Made by a program: the position numbers and the translations under genes. Under the pieces are notes generated by a model. That model did not search any database and was not told the DNA's origin. It worked only from the letters and a program-made list of their open reading frames with translations. Positions 34,647-46,600 of a DNA stretch of 64,000 nt are shown piece by piece; position 1 is the stretch's first letter; every line of letters begins with the position of its first letter. The stretch is from Stenopsyche tienmushanensis (Eukaryota; Arthropoda; Insecta; Trichoptera; Stenopsychidae), in NCBI GenBank assembly GCA_008973525.1, contig WACJ01000072.1, positions 682,001 to 746,000 on the forward strand, in the 5' to 3' direction.

Positions 34647-36050
34647 AATATTTTTCACTTGCATAATTGGTGAGCCACAACCAATCAGGATATAATTTAC
34701 ATGAAAAAACGAGATTTGATTTTCACTAGGGTTGCCACACAAATATTAAACAAATATAAAAAGTTATATCCACGTTTATTAAATTTGAAATGTTATAATT
34801 TTATAGTCTCAAAAATACACACATTCCCCTACAAAATGGCGTTGGCCATTAATCTGAGATTTCTTTTTTTTGAATAAATTTGATATTTTTGACAATTTCT
34901 GTTTGTGCCAACCCTGATGAAATATTTCGAATATATCCTAAACTAAGAAAAATATTTACAGTTTTCGATGTTTTTGATGTTTCGCTGTCTTAACGTCACT
35001 GTTAAAAAATCGAAATGAATTTCCCTTTTATTTAGGGAATAGGTATATGCTCGCGCCGATGTCCGATGTGCGCACGGCAACGAACAGGTTAATATAAGAT
35101 TTGTGCATTTTTTCTATTTTTATGCTTTGTCATCTACTATGATAATTAAAACTCGTTCAATACGTTTTAAGTAAACATTAATATACCCATAATAAACCCA
35201 AAGCACGTGTTTTATAAAGTGGTTGACATATATTTTATGACCAAAATGAAATATCATGTATGTGTGCTGGATACAAACGATTTAATGGCATCAGGAAAAA
35301 GTCACACATTGTTATATACAGGAATTTTCAAAGAATTCTATTAGCCATTGTTGATGTAAGAAGGAATCCCTTTGACTGAAATTGGACATGTTAAAATTAA
35401 CATATTTTGCCGAATGACTTCCTCGGCTTTAAAGCCTTCATTATGAGCGTATCTGATGAATAATTAATTAGAAACTTCTCGCATGTTCACGGCTGTAGAA
35501 TTGAAGAGCGCTAATTGTGCAAATTTTGGAGTTGGGAAATATTCAAGGTCTACATATTCATGTTTATTTAGAGATACATAAAGTCGTTAAGTTGAAACTA
35601 TGGGAAATGAAGACTGTATTTGAAGTCAAATAACATATTAGATGCCAAATGAAAAGTTTTAATGTTTATAAATTATCTTTATTTTACTAAAATGGTACAA
35701 TGCTGTGGCTTCAATTTGGTGCAACATGTTCTCGGCATTAAGCTTATGTTGGGGATCTATTGACTATATTTAGAGATTTACACCTATATTTTTTCATGGA
35801 TCTGAGAAAGATTATAGTTGGATTTAAACTGCATGGGTAATGGCTTGTAAATAATTATCGATAAACCTTTGACGATTTTGATAGACGACTATTTGAACTC
35901 AATTTATATCCAGACGTAGTGAAGACACCATCTACGTAAGAGAAAAAAAAAACTATATTCGACTCCGAAGCCTAGAGGGAAGATACGCAAGATTATTTTG
36001 TACGGTTGGTGGGATATTGCATACGGTACGCCTCGCATAATAAACTGCGT
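34647..36050. other. Non-coding, no gene seen
   Basis: AT-rich DNA without recognisable genes. The last 60 bases (about 35990-36050) begin to resemble the Helitron-like repeat that follows. Confidence 0.4.
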
Positions 36051-36052
36051 AC

Positions 36053-36300
36053 AGAAACAATATTTTTACTATGCCTGTATTATTTCAGCAAGTGTAAACA
36101 ATAAGCTGACAAAGTTTTATTGCAATCAGATGAACGATATGGCATCGCATTAAATACGGACAAACAAACATTATTTTTTATATATTAGACTATACCTATG
36201 TTACTCGCGCAATCCTTAGTAATAAGTTGGCGAAGTTTTATTGCAATCTGATGAATGATATGGCAGTGCATTACATACGAACAAACACAGATGTATTTTT
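36053..36300 (-). repeat. Two Helitron-like repeat fragments in tandem
   Basis: Two successive copies (about 36053-36189 and 36190-36300) have the same orientation. Each carries the 'TGACAAAGTTTTATTGCAAT' or equivalent block and ends in 'TTTTTATATATTAG'. The second copy abuts the mariner copy 3 at 36306, so the mariner inserted at the TA of the repeat's AT-rich end. Confidence 0.6.
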
Positions 36301-36305
36301 ATATA

Positions 36306-36979
36306 TTAGGGTGTCCCATAAGTTTCTTTCGTTTTCATATTAAGAAAAAAATAAACAATAATTTGTATTGCATCAAAATGTATTGAATAATATATGATCT
36401 ATTCTGTTCTATTACCTTTCTACATCTCTCTGGAAGCCTCATAATGCCTTCTTGCCAAAATTTCCTAGGTTTATAGACAAAATATAGACCAAGGTACATT
36501 TTTATATCACTTTTTGAATTAAAATTTTGATGAGGTAAAACATCCCAGTCAAATGATAATAATTGATAAACACCATCTTCCAGTCCCACCAAATGCATAG
36601 CAAAACTTTTTTTTGATATAGGCCAGGTTTAGCTACAGGTAAAGCTTCTGTACCCTTGGTCCAAGACTGTTTAGCTTGGATATTCTCATAGAGTATCCAA
36701 CTTTCATCTCCAGTGACAAGTCTCTTCCAAAAAGGTTGGCCATTATGTCGTTAGAGAAGAAGATCTCATGTTGAAATACGCTGAAGTCTATTTGAGTCAG
36801 TCAGTTCATGAGGAAGCCACACATCTGAACGATTGATGTAGCCTAATTTTGTCAGATGATTATGGACGAATGTTCGTGGAATTTCTAACTTGTTAGCTAA
36901 GTATATCGCGGGGTTTCTTCAACCATGGCTATGATTAGATCTGTGTTCATTCGCGAAAGACACTTATGGGACAACCTAA
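36306..36979 (-). mobile_element. Mariner-like element, deletion derivative, copy 3
   Basis: It has TA on both sides and the same terminal repeats as copy 2, in reverse orientation. The N-terminal half is frame-disrupted but recognisable (NRSDVW, LVTGDESWILYENIQ). The frame 36598-36335 reads MHLVGLEDGVYQLLSFDWD, then KPRKFWQEGIMRLPERCRKV. The second catalytic Asp region is deleted with a breakpoint different from copies 1 and 2. It is 674 bp long. Confidence 0.85.
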
Positions 36980-37084
36980 TATTAGATTTATGAAACCTGG
37001 CAAAACAATAACTGCAGACGTCTATTGATACTAATTGGAAAGGGTGAATAAAAATTTGAGAGTCAAACGCTAAGAATTAACCAG

Positions 37085-37235
37085 AAATAATTAAGTAATT
37101 TTGCAACTCGACAATGGACGACATAAAAAGGCGAAAAAGACAACTAAAAAAAAACAGGGAATTAAAATGAGAAGAACTTCCACACCCTCCAAATTCACCT
37201 GATCTGGCTACGACAGATTATCTTCTTTTTCTGTT
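37085..37235 (+). mobile_element. Short mariner-type transposase remnant
   Basis: Plus-strand text in two frames reads QLDNGRHKKAK and later HPPNSPDLATTDYLLFLF. This resembles the mariner blocks 'HDNARPH.AK' and 'HPPYSPDLAPSDYHLF'. It is isolated and degraded. Confidence 0.45.
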
Positions 37236-37522
37236 TTTTTGATACATTCTCCAAAGGACGATATGGTAGAAAATGATCGATAGCCTGTGGGAAATAGTAG
37301 ATAGTAATGAAATAAATTGTGTTTTGTAAGATACAACCAAATTCGATATAATTTCTGTTATTATTACATGGTCGGTCATATCCAAACAATTATTATTTTT
37401 ACTGTCCTATATTAATTTTTTTATTGCTATACATATTTAGCTCGGGTAAAAATGTATAGTGTGTTAGTCGTATCGACTAGCATTAGGCTTTTAGGATGGT
37501 TACAGTATAAATATTCTTAAAA

Positions 37523-37561
37523 ATGGAAAACGGTCAGGCTGGCGCTAGCGCCGAAACCGCG
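37523..37561 (+). CDS. Candidate first coding exon (MENGQAGASAETA)
   Basis: An ATG with good context (AAAAATGG) opens 13 codons, MENGQAGASAETA. They are much more GC-rich than the neighbourhood and end exactly at a strong donor, GCG|GTAAGATA, in phase 0. This looks like the first coding exon of a gene with a long first intron. A TATAAATA sequence lies at 37506-37513, only 10 bases before the ATG, so it is probably not the core promoter. I cannot find a following exon in the window, so the gene cannot be named. It may be an accidental match. Confidence 0.35.
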
Positions 37562-38170
37562 GTAAGATAATATTTTGAATAAAAATTCATAGTTGGAGTA
37601 AAAATAACGAAGCTAAATGTATAAGTTGAGAGTAAATTTGCAAGTTTCGAAATCAATTGACTGCATAATGAGCTACCTACGGCGTTGCACAAGTATGATC
37701 AAGTTTTTCAACTTAACACTTGCCCGTCGGCCATAGTTGTTGAAGGCATTTGGCATCGGCGAATTCACATTAAGAAATTAAAAGTGGAATGATTTGGAAT
37801 TCAAAAGGGAAGAAATAAAAAATTAATACTGAATTATAGATGGAATATTTGAAACATTACTGAAGACAATGGGAAATTTCATTCATAGCATGTTGCGTTT
37901 ACACGGTCTTAATGATTAACAGATCCTTGAATTTTTGATATATTTAGATATCCGTAACACTTTTAGAAACAATATGTAAATCATCGAGGAAAACTCTTCA
38001 ATTACGAAATTTCAGAACTAAAACTGTCTATTCATAAGCAAAATAAATGTCAGGAAATATCAAATATCAACACATGCATGGGATTACATGAAATATCTTA
38101 TATTGTGACATACGACTAAATGTTCCAATTTAATACAAAATTTGTAATTATTTGTGTTTACAAAAGTATA
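37562..38170. other. Non-coding, no gene seen
   Basis: AT-rich DNA. If the exon at 37523 is real, this is its intron. Confidence 0.4.
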
Positions 38171-38174
38171 CTAA

Positions 38175-38480
38175 ATGCCATCAAGGATAATGATAAATGG
38201 CACAATTATACGTTTCCGATCCTCGGTGTCCTATCTCGGAATTACACTGGGCGAAAGGAGCAGGTTTACAGAGAGCTTCAAGAATGCTACTCTGAAGGCC
38301 AAGTCGACCTTTGCTAAAATTACTCGTATCTCGGGATCAGAATGGGGAATCGGGGGTTAGGGCTGACAGGTTGGACTATTGCAGTCCGAACCAGCACCTG
38401 TTGCTCTGTACCGACCAGAGAGGTGCTCTCTCTCTTCTGGATGACCTCGAACCTTGTTAAAAATCCGACTTGAAATCACT
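38175..38480 (+). mobile_element. R1-clade LINE reverse transcriptase fragment
   Basis: The frame from about 38205 reads VRFRSSVSYLGITLGERSRF-like sequence, then FKNATLKAKSTFAKITRISG and SEWGI. This equals the R1/TRAS block 'VRYLGV.LGEG..F..H', 'RA..LF..LARV.. S.WGL' near the end of the RT domain. It is truncated on both sides and degraded after 38345. Confidence 0.7.
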
Positions 38481-39390
38481 AAAAAGGAGGATACTTGTTG
38501 CATGTAATACTGCAACAAGTATCCTCTTTAAGGCATCTCTCCGTCGGTTTCGCTTGGGAAGTCTTTCGGAGTGTCCTTGCACAGATACGGACATGACAGC
38601 GGATCACTTGCTATGATCATGTCCGGGCATGAAGGCCGATCGGGGAGTTCTCCTGCGATGTGTCAGGATCTATTGGACACGCAGATCTAGTGGCTGGTCT
38701 CCGCGCATTCGGTGCATTCTAACAGTTCTGTGATAGTTTAGGCACCAAATCTGCGGAAGGAGGATTCTACGGGGAATAACTTCGTAGTCTACTCTCGCCA
38801 TTTTTGTAAAATGTAGACTCATCAGGACGATTGGCTGGCATCTGGATATAGATAATAGATTAAGCATTCAGGCGTAAAGCAGCTCCAGCCAGAACCGGCA
38901 GTGAATCGTCCAAAATCCTATTTCCTTGCAAATACTTTCAGCAACTACGGTGTAAACGGTCACAATGTGGGCACGTAAGTACGTGGTGGGATCAAAATAA
39001 AAATCGAAGAAAGAACAAAGCTATCAACCATTAAACCATTTTTTTAAAATAAAAAGAGTGATAGGAACACCCGTATGTTATGTGTTAAAAGCAATGATAT
39101 CTTTGTCTTATTGTATTATGCATGCATCATGTCACTTAATGGCATTCAATTAACGGCAGATAATTCAAATAGAATAATATAATAATGCAATAAAATAATA
39201 AAACAATCCTATATCATTTAGACGGACTGGAAAGTAATAAAAAATTTGAGACCTACGCTATAAGTATTAAGTTTGTATCGAGACACAGTTCATGAAACAC
39301 ACATTTTTTGGCATCATTGGAAAGCTTGAATTTATCGTTTTTATTTAAAATTATTTGTTTATCGGTATTTATAAAAAATATTGTAACGTG
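38481..39390. other. Degraded LINE-derived and AT-rich DNA
   Basis: The first 200 bases (around 38530-38650) have the base composition of R1 LINE sequence but no readable frame. From 38900 the DNA is AT-rich with no recognisable feature. Confidence 0.35.
38487..38526. repeat. Perfect 16-bp inverted repeat with 8-nt loop
   Basis: GAGGATACTTGTTGCA at 38487-38502 pairs without mismatch with TGCAACAAGTATCCTC at 38511-38526. The loop is TGTAATAC. It lies within LINE-derived sequence. Confidence 0.8.
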
Positions 39391-39394
39391 GATG

Positions 39395-39930
39395 AAAATC
39401 TTGGGAAAATTGCAAGCCTATCAGATTCGGTTTTTCTATATCCAAGAAGGGATTTCTACAAAGGAGTAGTGATACTCGGATGATGCCATTTCCGACCTCC
39501 CATGAGGTATCATCACATCAGCGGCGAATTATCAAATTATCAAAACAGCAACCAACTGTCAAAATAGCAGCAGATTGTCAAAAGGGCGGTGGTTTTTCAA
39601 AAAGGGACTCGGTGGTGATCGAATCAAGCCTTACACTTGATGGCTTAATGATAGAAGGGGGGGTTCTCTATTTGCTTATGGACCTCAACAGGGGAAGATC
39701 TTCGAGCTCAAGAAGACGCTACAACAAAGCTTATTGATCACCTGCAGCGCCTGTTTCATTTTGATCTCTATCACCGAGCTAATGAAATCATAAACGTGTT
39801 CCGTCGTTCATCGCTGCCGATTCGCGGATCGGGACCATTGTTACGGATTGCGCCGCAATCGATCACGCATCGAGCCGAGATGCTTTCAACAGCGGGTTCG
39901 CGTGCGAACAACGCTCTTAACGTTACAATA
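39395..39930 (-). repeat. Repeat family C, longest copy
   Basis: Its reverse complement contains the blocks of 28545-28900 and 60470-60660 in order. A unique middle of about 200 bases (39590-39780) is absent or different in the other copies. No conserved protein is recognisable, although frames are fairly open. Confidence 0.55.
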
Positions 39931-39989
39931 TCAACGCTTAACCTGTATGGTAGTACGGTCGCTTATTTGCGAGCGAATTTCAGTGATTC

Positions 39990-40510
39990 AGAAAGAGCAT
40001 TCTTGCATGTTGAGCTCGTGTAAGACAGAGACACGTTGAATTTACACTACTAAGAATCACTGGAGCGTACAGAACAACTGCTACAGACAGCCTCCCTGTC
40101 CTTGCAGGGATCATGCCACTAGATCTTAAAAAAGCATCAGCTGAGGAAGTAGATGGAATTCTTATGGACCCTATTGCTACCAAAAGGTGAGCTAGAAACG
40201 CAACAATTGCCGATTGGGAACGCAGTTGATCTGAGTCGCTGAGTATCTGGCAAGAATGAAAATAAAAGATAGTTTGGACTGGGTTTGCGGGGATCCTTTT
40301 ATGGACGCGGATCACATTCTGTGATCGTGTTTGAGAATGTCGGCCGAGAGAGAGGCCCTCCTATGCCGTATCAGTGGTCCTTTTTCTGGACCTCTTGGCT
40401 ACAGGAACTTGGTGGCCAGCCCCGGTGCCTTTTCGGCGTTCAAGACCTTTTACCATAGTTTCAAATCAGAAATGTATTGATTGTATAGATAAAATAAATA
40501 AATAAAGTTT
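39990..40510 (+). mobile_element. R1-clade LINE fragment with poly(A)-like 3' end
   Basis: A plus-strand frame reads RITGAYRTTATDSLPVLAGI then MPLDLKKASAEEVDG. This is the R1/TRAS block 'RV..AYRTVS.DA..VLAG..PLDL'. The later part has stops. It ends near 'AAAATAAATAAATAAAG' at about 40490, which looks like its A-rich tail. Confidence 0.75.
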
Positions 40511-42100
40511 AATATTTTGAGGGAATTGGCTGACTTCTCGAGCACCCATTTCTTGGGTTTCCATGAAGTGTCGCTAATCATAGTAAATCATGGAAATAAT
40601 TTAAAGTTTTATTATTTTTAATACATGTCTTGCAGATTATTAAAATATTGTGATTGCTTTACGATACCTCTGATATGTATCGACAGGATATAATGAAATT
40701 TGGTTAAGTCGTTAGATCATCATTTACTGCATACATCTCCATTGTGTTTGCATCTGTCAATGATGATCTAACTGTGAGTTTTGGAAATTTTGCGGTTTTG
40801 TAGATCCTCTATTTATTTTATCAGGACCTGGAAATATCGAAATCGTGATGATGGATTCGTAGATGTGCTTGCGTATTAATTTTATACAGAAAAATACTGT
40901 TTATATATGATGGAATTTAAATAATACACGGGGGATTTTATGATACTCGTATATATTTTTTTAAAAATCTATTCTAGGTATTTAAGTGCACCTGTAAGAA
41001 ACTTGACTCCCACTGGTTTCCGATGCGATTTCTTATTATATTGTAAATTTCAACGCCAGTTTTGCTCAATGTCTTCTACTGTAAGGCTGTGAGACTATTT
41101 GGTCGTGATGAAAGTTTATGACAGTGTATTATAACAAAATATATTAGCCATATTTGGTGTGCTTAATATTGATTTTAATCAATTTGATTGAATCGCAGTG
41201 ATTAAAAATGTGTTTAAGAGGTTTGTAGACTTTTTATATGGCGTTATGCTAAAATGTACTTAATAATGTGCATAATTAACAACAATGATATTTAGATGTA
41301 AAAATCAAGAAAATTGCTTCATCGAATTGTTCATCATCAAGGCCAACAAGCATATTTAAAGACATTACAAAATTGCGCATACTAATGAATTATTTCAATC
41401 AGAAATTATTTGATAACGTCTGTTTAAGCATTGGCAGCTATTTATGATTTGATTCGTACACACTGTCTTGAATTAATTTGTATTGCCAAATTTGGCGCGA
41501 AATTTAAAGTGAAATCGTTACAATTTCATTAAATTTTAAATTTAAATGCTTTAAAATATTATAGATTAAAGAGATATTAAAATGTAAAATTGCACAAATC
41601 ATCAGATTGATAAAAGTATTCTTTAAAATGTATGTAATGCAAACAAAACGCTTCATACATAAAATGTAATCGTGTGAAGGTTACAAACCGGTATATACAT
41701 TAACATTTGGAAAACCCATGCTAAAAGACGTCATAACAAATTAAATGCAACATTTATTTGAAAAATAACGTATCCTACAAAAGTTTTAGCCAAAAAAATT
41801 CGTTGAAAATTTGCATAAATAATCTTAATTATATGAACATGTTATATGAACGGATTTGACTCACTGTTTTACTCGCAAAAAATACTAATAGACATGTTAT
41901 AAAATATAAGCAGACTCAATATTCACAATAATATAATGTAAATTTAAGGCAACGCATGTTAAATTAATGCAGAATACCTACCCGGTCGAGAGTTGCATAT
42001 TATTTTTATTTTACTTGACCATTCTACTTTACATGAATCGACACTAATTGACTCTGTCCGTTTTTATAATATATATTGAGTCGTCTAATCCCTCTTTTCT
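40511..42100. other. Non-coding AT-rich DNA, no gene seen
   Basis: I see no recognisable coding or terminal repeats in these 1.6 kb. Confidence 0.45.
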
Positions 42101-42111
42101 TCGTCTTCTTC

Positions 42112-42275
42112 TGGTATAGCGTTCGATTACGGAGCGCTCATTCGTCATATCAGCGGTCCGAAATGCGGACCGATTGGACATACAAACGTAGTGGCCACTC
42201 CATCTTCTTTTAGGGCCTTTTGCGGCATTTTTTATGATTTGTACAATGAGGGGACCCCCTTCAGAGGCTCACTTA
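42112..42275 (+). repeat. Repeat family D, second direct copy
   Basis: It shares 'GAGCGCTCATTCGTC' and the 'GGTCCGAAA.GCGGACC' hairpin with 1-175. It is immediately followed by a mariner fragment. Confidence 0.6.
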
Positions 42276-42285
42276 CATGGTATAC

Positions 42286-42531
42286 TTACATATTGGCATG
42301 GTAAATAAACAGCTCGAGCCAGTGGAGGGCCCACATGTTCCTTTGTCTCAGATGTGAAGTGATGGACCCTAAATGTTTCATCCTGAATTGATGCAATAAA
42401 TCGACCTTGTTGCTATGAAACATCGCCAAACACTCGATTGAAACATCATCACGACGCTGTTTTTGTTCCGTTGCGAGCAAACGCGGCATCCATCTTGCGC
42501 ACAGCTTTCTCATGTCCAATTTTTCAGCCAA
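42286..42531 (-). mobile_element. Mariner transposase fragment (N-terminal)
   Basis: The minus-strand frame reads MAEKLDMRKLCARWMPRLLA, TEQKQRRDDVSIECLAMF and a degraded tail. This is the mariner block 'KL.ARWVPRLLT..QK..R...S..CL..F'. It belongs to the same subfamily as the fragment at 4047-4440. Confidence 0.75.
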
Positions 42532-42539
42532 TATGTGAT

Positions 42540-43614
42540 GTACAACATTTTTTTAAAGTTTTAGTCAACCATTGTGCTGTTCATCTTGGCAGCTTGTACG
42601 GCCTCGCTTAAACTCTGCCACCCAACATCTTACTGTTGTAAACGAAGAAGTTGACTTCCCGAGAATAGAATCTAGCTCAGATTTCATATTAGTTGGACTG
42701 AGACTTTTCATAATATTTAATATATTGCATTTATAATAGTGTTATTTGACTTTAAAAAAATGTGGGGGGTGGGCGCGAGCTAGATACTCGCCACGGATGC
42801 TTAAGATACATTTCTACCATGTTGGTTTAAAAAAATATTATTTTTTGTTCGTGTATCAAAAAGAACCAACGTTTAAGAACACTATCACTAAATTCCAAGA
42901 CGATACAAATGAAATTCGCAATGTTATAGGCCGATGAGAAGAAGCTGCGCTTCGCGAAACTGAGTCTACCTTTTCCAAACTTATGGAAGTGCTCCCACAC
43001 ACTTTATATGAGCATTCTTTATGAAATTTAGCAAAAACGTGTATAATAAACGTCTTCATCGAATAGGCTACAATTATTTAAAAATATTCAAAAGTATTTA
43101 TTTAATGAACAAAAAACTACAAAAAAAGTTGGTAAAAACAAACATTTTTCTTTAATCGCTCACATTTTTTTTTACTTTTTAATATTTTTTCCCAATTATA
43201 GTCTATACTATACACGATATTATACAAAGTAAAAATGTGTTTAATTTCTTTGCTGTAAATCACCTATCCAGGACTTAAGACTTCCATGGTGAAGAATGTT
43301 ATCGCTCGTCCATCAAAATACGTGGCTCTCCCCACTCCCACTAGTATACTTTGTCAAATTTTAAAAAATATTTTCATGTTCAATAAAGATCGCTCAGTCA
43401 ACACATTAAATAAAAACATTCTATATTAAATACTTTTCGCATAAAAAAATCGGTCTCTTTTAGGCCCAATAAGGTAGAAACGTCCCTTAAATAATATACT
43501 GAGCGCAGGATAGAAAAACGGTGATTCAAGCATTGTTGGTCGCGGGAAGACGCTGTCTTTCCGTCGGTCCGATATAAATAATTACAATTTACATTTTATT
43601 TTTAAAACTTTCAG
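42540..43614. other. Upstream region of serpin 1; start exon not identified
   Basis: The first serpin 1 exon that I can recognise begins at 43615 in the middle of a signal peptide, so a short exon carrying the ATG must lie upstream. It must end one base into a codon. I find no convincing candidate here; ATGTGTTTAATTTCTTTGCT at 43233 ends in the wrong phase. Confidence 0.4.
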
Positions 43615-46600
43615 TTTTAGCCATTTTCTTGGCATCTACGCTGGTAGTGACTGAGGGGCAATCAGTTCTTCCACAATTTTACAGCGAACCAAACACATCA
43701 AATGCATTGAATAAACTTATAAGTGGAATAGAAACGTTTAATACACGTCTCATTGTGGTATTAATCAATTATTTTAATGAGTTACATGATGTAATCCTTT
43801 CTTGTAGTGAACTAAATTTGATAATTATCTTTTAGCGATCTGTATATGATGAGATACTAAAGCGCAACACAGTCTTAAGTCCATTTTCCATTTGGAAAGT
43901 TTTGACATCGTTGGCCGAAGGAGCTAATTACAGGACATTTGAACAGTTGGAAAACGCGCTTGGATTCCCAAAGAATGATTTAGCAAGTGTTAGAATTGGT
44001 GTCAATGGACTTATACAAGATTTTACAGTGAACAGGAGCGTAGTGCAGCTTGGATCGTTTGATAATTTATTCATTAATCAAAATAAACCGGTGAGTATAA
44101 TACAAATTTGGAGCTTGAAAACATTCCAAAGTTTTGTTAAAAAAGTAATTTTTAAGATATTTTGATTTGCAGATATACCAACAATATAAGGACATAGCTG
44201 CAAAATACTATCATACAGATGTAACGACACTTGATTTTTCAAATGCTGAGAATGCTCATAAAATCAACGTTTTGGTTGAAAAACAGACCAATGGAAAAGT
44301 AAAACATCTCGTAGATCCAGGTAAATATTTATTTATTTTTCAATTAATACTGTTTTAAATATTAGCTCATAAGTTATTTTATCAATCATAGCTTATTTTC
44401 AATTGCATCTTGGCGGTTATTTTTGTGAAATGCAAAGTTAAATGGGTTTTTTACAGTCAATGACGATAAAATTGATTCTTCTGATTAGCATTAAAATCGT
44501 CATAATGACCTTTTGAATATGTCCCTCAAGTTTTGGATTATTGTGGTGTTTGTTGCCAAATGTCTTCTTCTTTTGAAATTTATATTGCCTTTATAATGTC
44601 TTAAAACACATTCCCGTCGGGCTACGCATATGTCAGTTTTTCGTTACTAACGGTAGATGCACTTAAGCGTCTTTATCCATGTGATTCATACTGTAAAAAA
44701 AATGCTAATAAAAAAATACACAGAGCCACACGATAATTTGACTAAATCATTTAGATTTGGTTCTGACATAGATATAATAATTATAACATCTAATATATAA
44801 AAATGAATTGGGTTTTGTTCGTTTGAAATGCGCTGCCATACCGTTTATAGGATTATGATAATACTTCGTCCACTTATTGCTAAAAAATTTGCGAGTAACC
44901 TAAGCATAGTTTAATATATAAAAATTAATGTTTGTTTGTCCGTATTTAATGCGCTGCCATACCGTTCATTCAATTGCGATAAAACTTTGCCAATTTATTG
45001 TTTTCACTCTCTCAAATAATATAAATATAGTAAAATTAACTTACAGTAGATCTTATATATAAAATTCAATGTTTATATGTTTGTTCATATTTATAATAAA
45101 ACCAACAAAATAAAATAAATTTCATTATTTTCAATCTTGCAATTTTTTGCAAATGCGCCTCCGCGCCAGGCGAAAGACAATGTCATGCGTAACCGGACAG
45201 GAATGTGTTAAATCAAATGTCAATATATATATAGTCAATATTCGTATCGTGTGTTTAGTGTACGCAATTTAACACTGTGATTGTATAGGGTTAATTAATT
45301 TATTACAGCTCATTTAAAAAACAGTCAAATGATTATGACCAACGTCATATATTTTAAGGGAAAATGGACTTACCCCTTCAATAAAGAATTCACGGAAGAA
45401 GAAACTTTCTTTGATGAAAATAATAGCCCCATTGGAAAAGTGAATATGATGTATCAAAAAGCTAATTTTCCGTTTGTCAATTCGAAGACACTCAAATCTT
45501 TGGTCGTAGAATTCCCATATGGACTGGTATTGTTTTTTTTTATGATGATATTAATTTTATATGTAGGATTTTGTATAGATTTGCTCATATTTTTGTTTGA
45601 ATACACAGGGTGAAAGAATTTCAATGTTCATAGCGATTCCTCACAAAAATACCTCATTGGAGTATATGATGAGGCTTTTATATGTGAAGACGATAAAAAA
45701 TGTAAGGGATGAACTGGAAGAATCTCAAAAACGATATGGAGTAGACGAATTGGAAGTGTATTTGCCACGATTCAAGATCTCATCAGATTGGCAAATGAAT
45801 GACATCTTAAAAGGCGTAAGTAATGCAGAATGATATCGTATTGCTATAAATTAGTTGTTATAATTTATATACTTACAATGCTATAAACATTTTACAATGT
45901 TGAGATACTTCTCAAATCTAGTAGGATAAGAGATATGACACATATAAATGAAAGAGGTTATGTTGTATATGTTGTCGCAGTGCGAGGGGTTTGCTAGGTA
46001 TACATTCTTATACCGTTCATCTGATTGCAATGAAACTTTTATGAATTATTGGGTGTATATTAGAAAAGGTTTTTATATCAGACCAACTATTATTTATGTG
46101 CGGAGTTTGTTTTGCGAGACGATTAACGGATGCACCATACTGATCTGATGAAGTGAAGCGGAGCGCAAGGCAGAGAGAGGGAAAAGGATGTGCAAAAAAT
46201 GCGATGGAGAGAGGAAAACTTAATAATTTGGCTGTTACAGTGTATTTTTGATTAATAGAAGTTTTTTTGCTATCTTCTTCTCTTTCCAAGTACACGTCAA
46301 CGTGTAAATACTGATATTCTAATGCACAGAAACTATTATAAACTTGTTATAGATGGACATTTATGACATATTCTATCCCGGTTATGCTGATTTATCGAGG
46401 CTATCCCCAGATAACAGCGTTTACCTCTCGCAAATTATTCATAAAGCAGTTATAGAAGTAACAGAAGAAGGTGTCGAAGCGGTGGCTGTTACGGGTAATC
46501 AAAATTATATTAAATCAATTGAATTAGGAAGAAATTTTATAAATGCATAAAAATGAAGTAGCTTATAAATCTTGATTTTTTCATGAAAGAGATGTTTTAT

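Noticed and set aside
37506..37513. TATAAATA as a TATA box
   Set aside because: It lies only about 10 bases before the candidate start codon, too close for a promoter with a normal 5' UTR.
43233..43252. ATGTGTTTAATTTCTTTGCT as the serpin 1 start exon
   Set aside because: The following GT gives a two-base codon remainder, while the exon at 43615 requires one base, so the frame would break.
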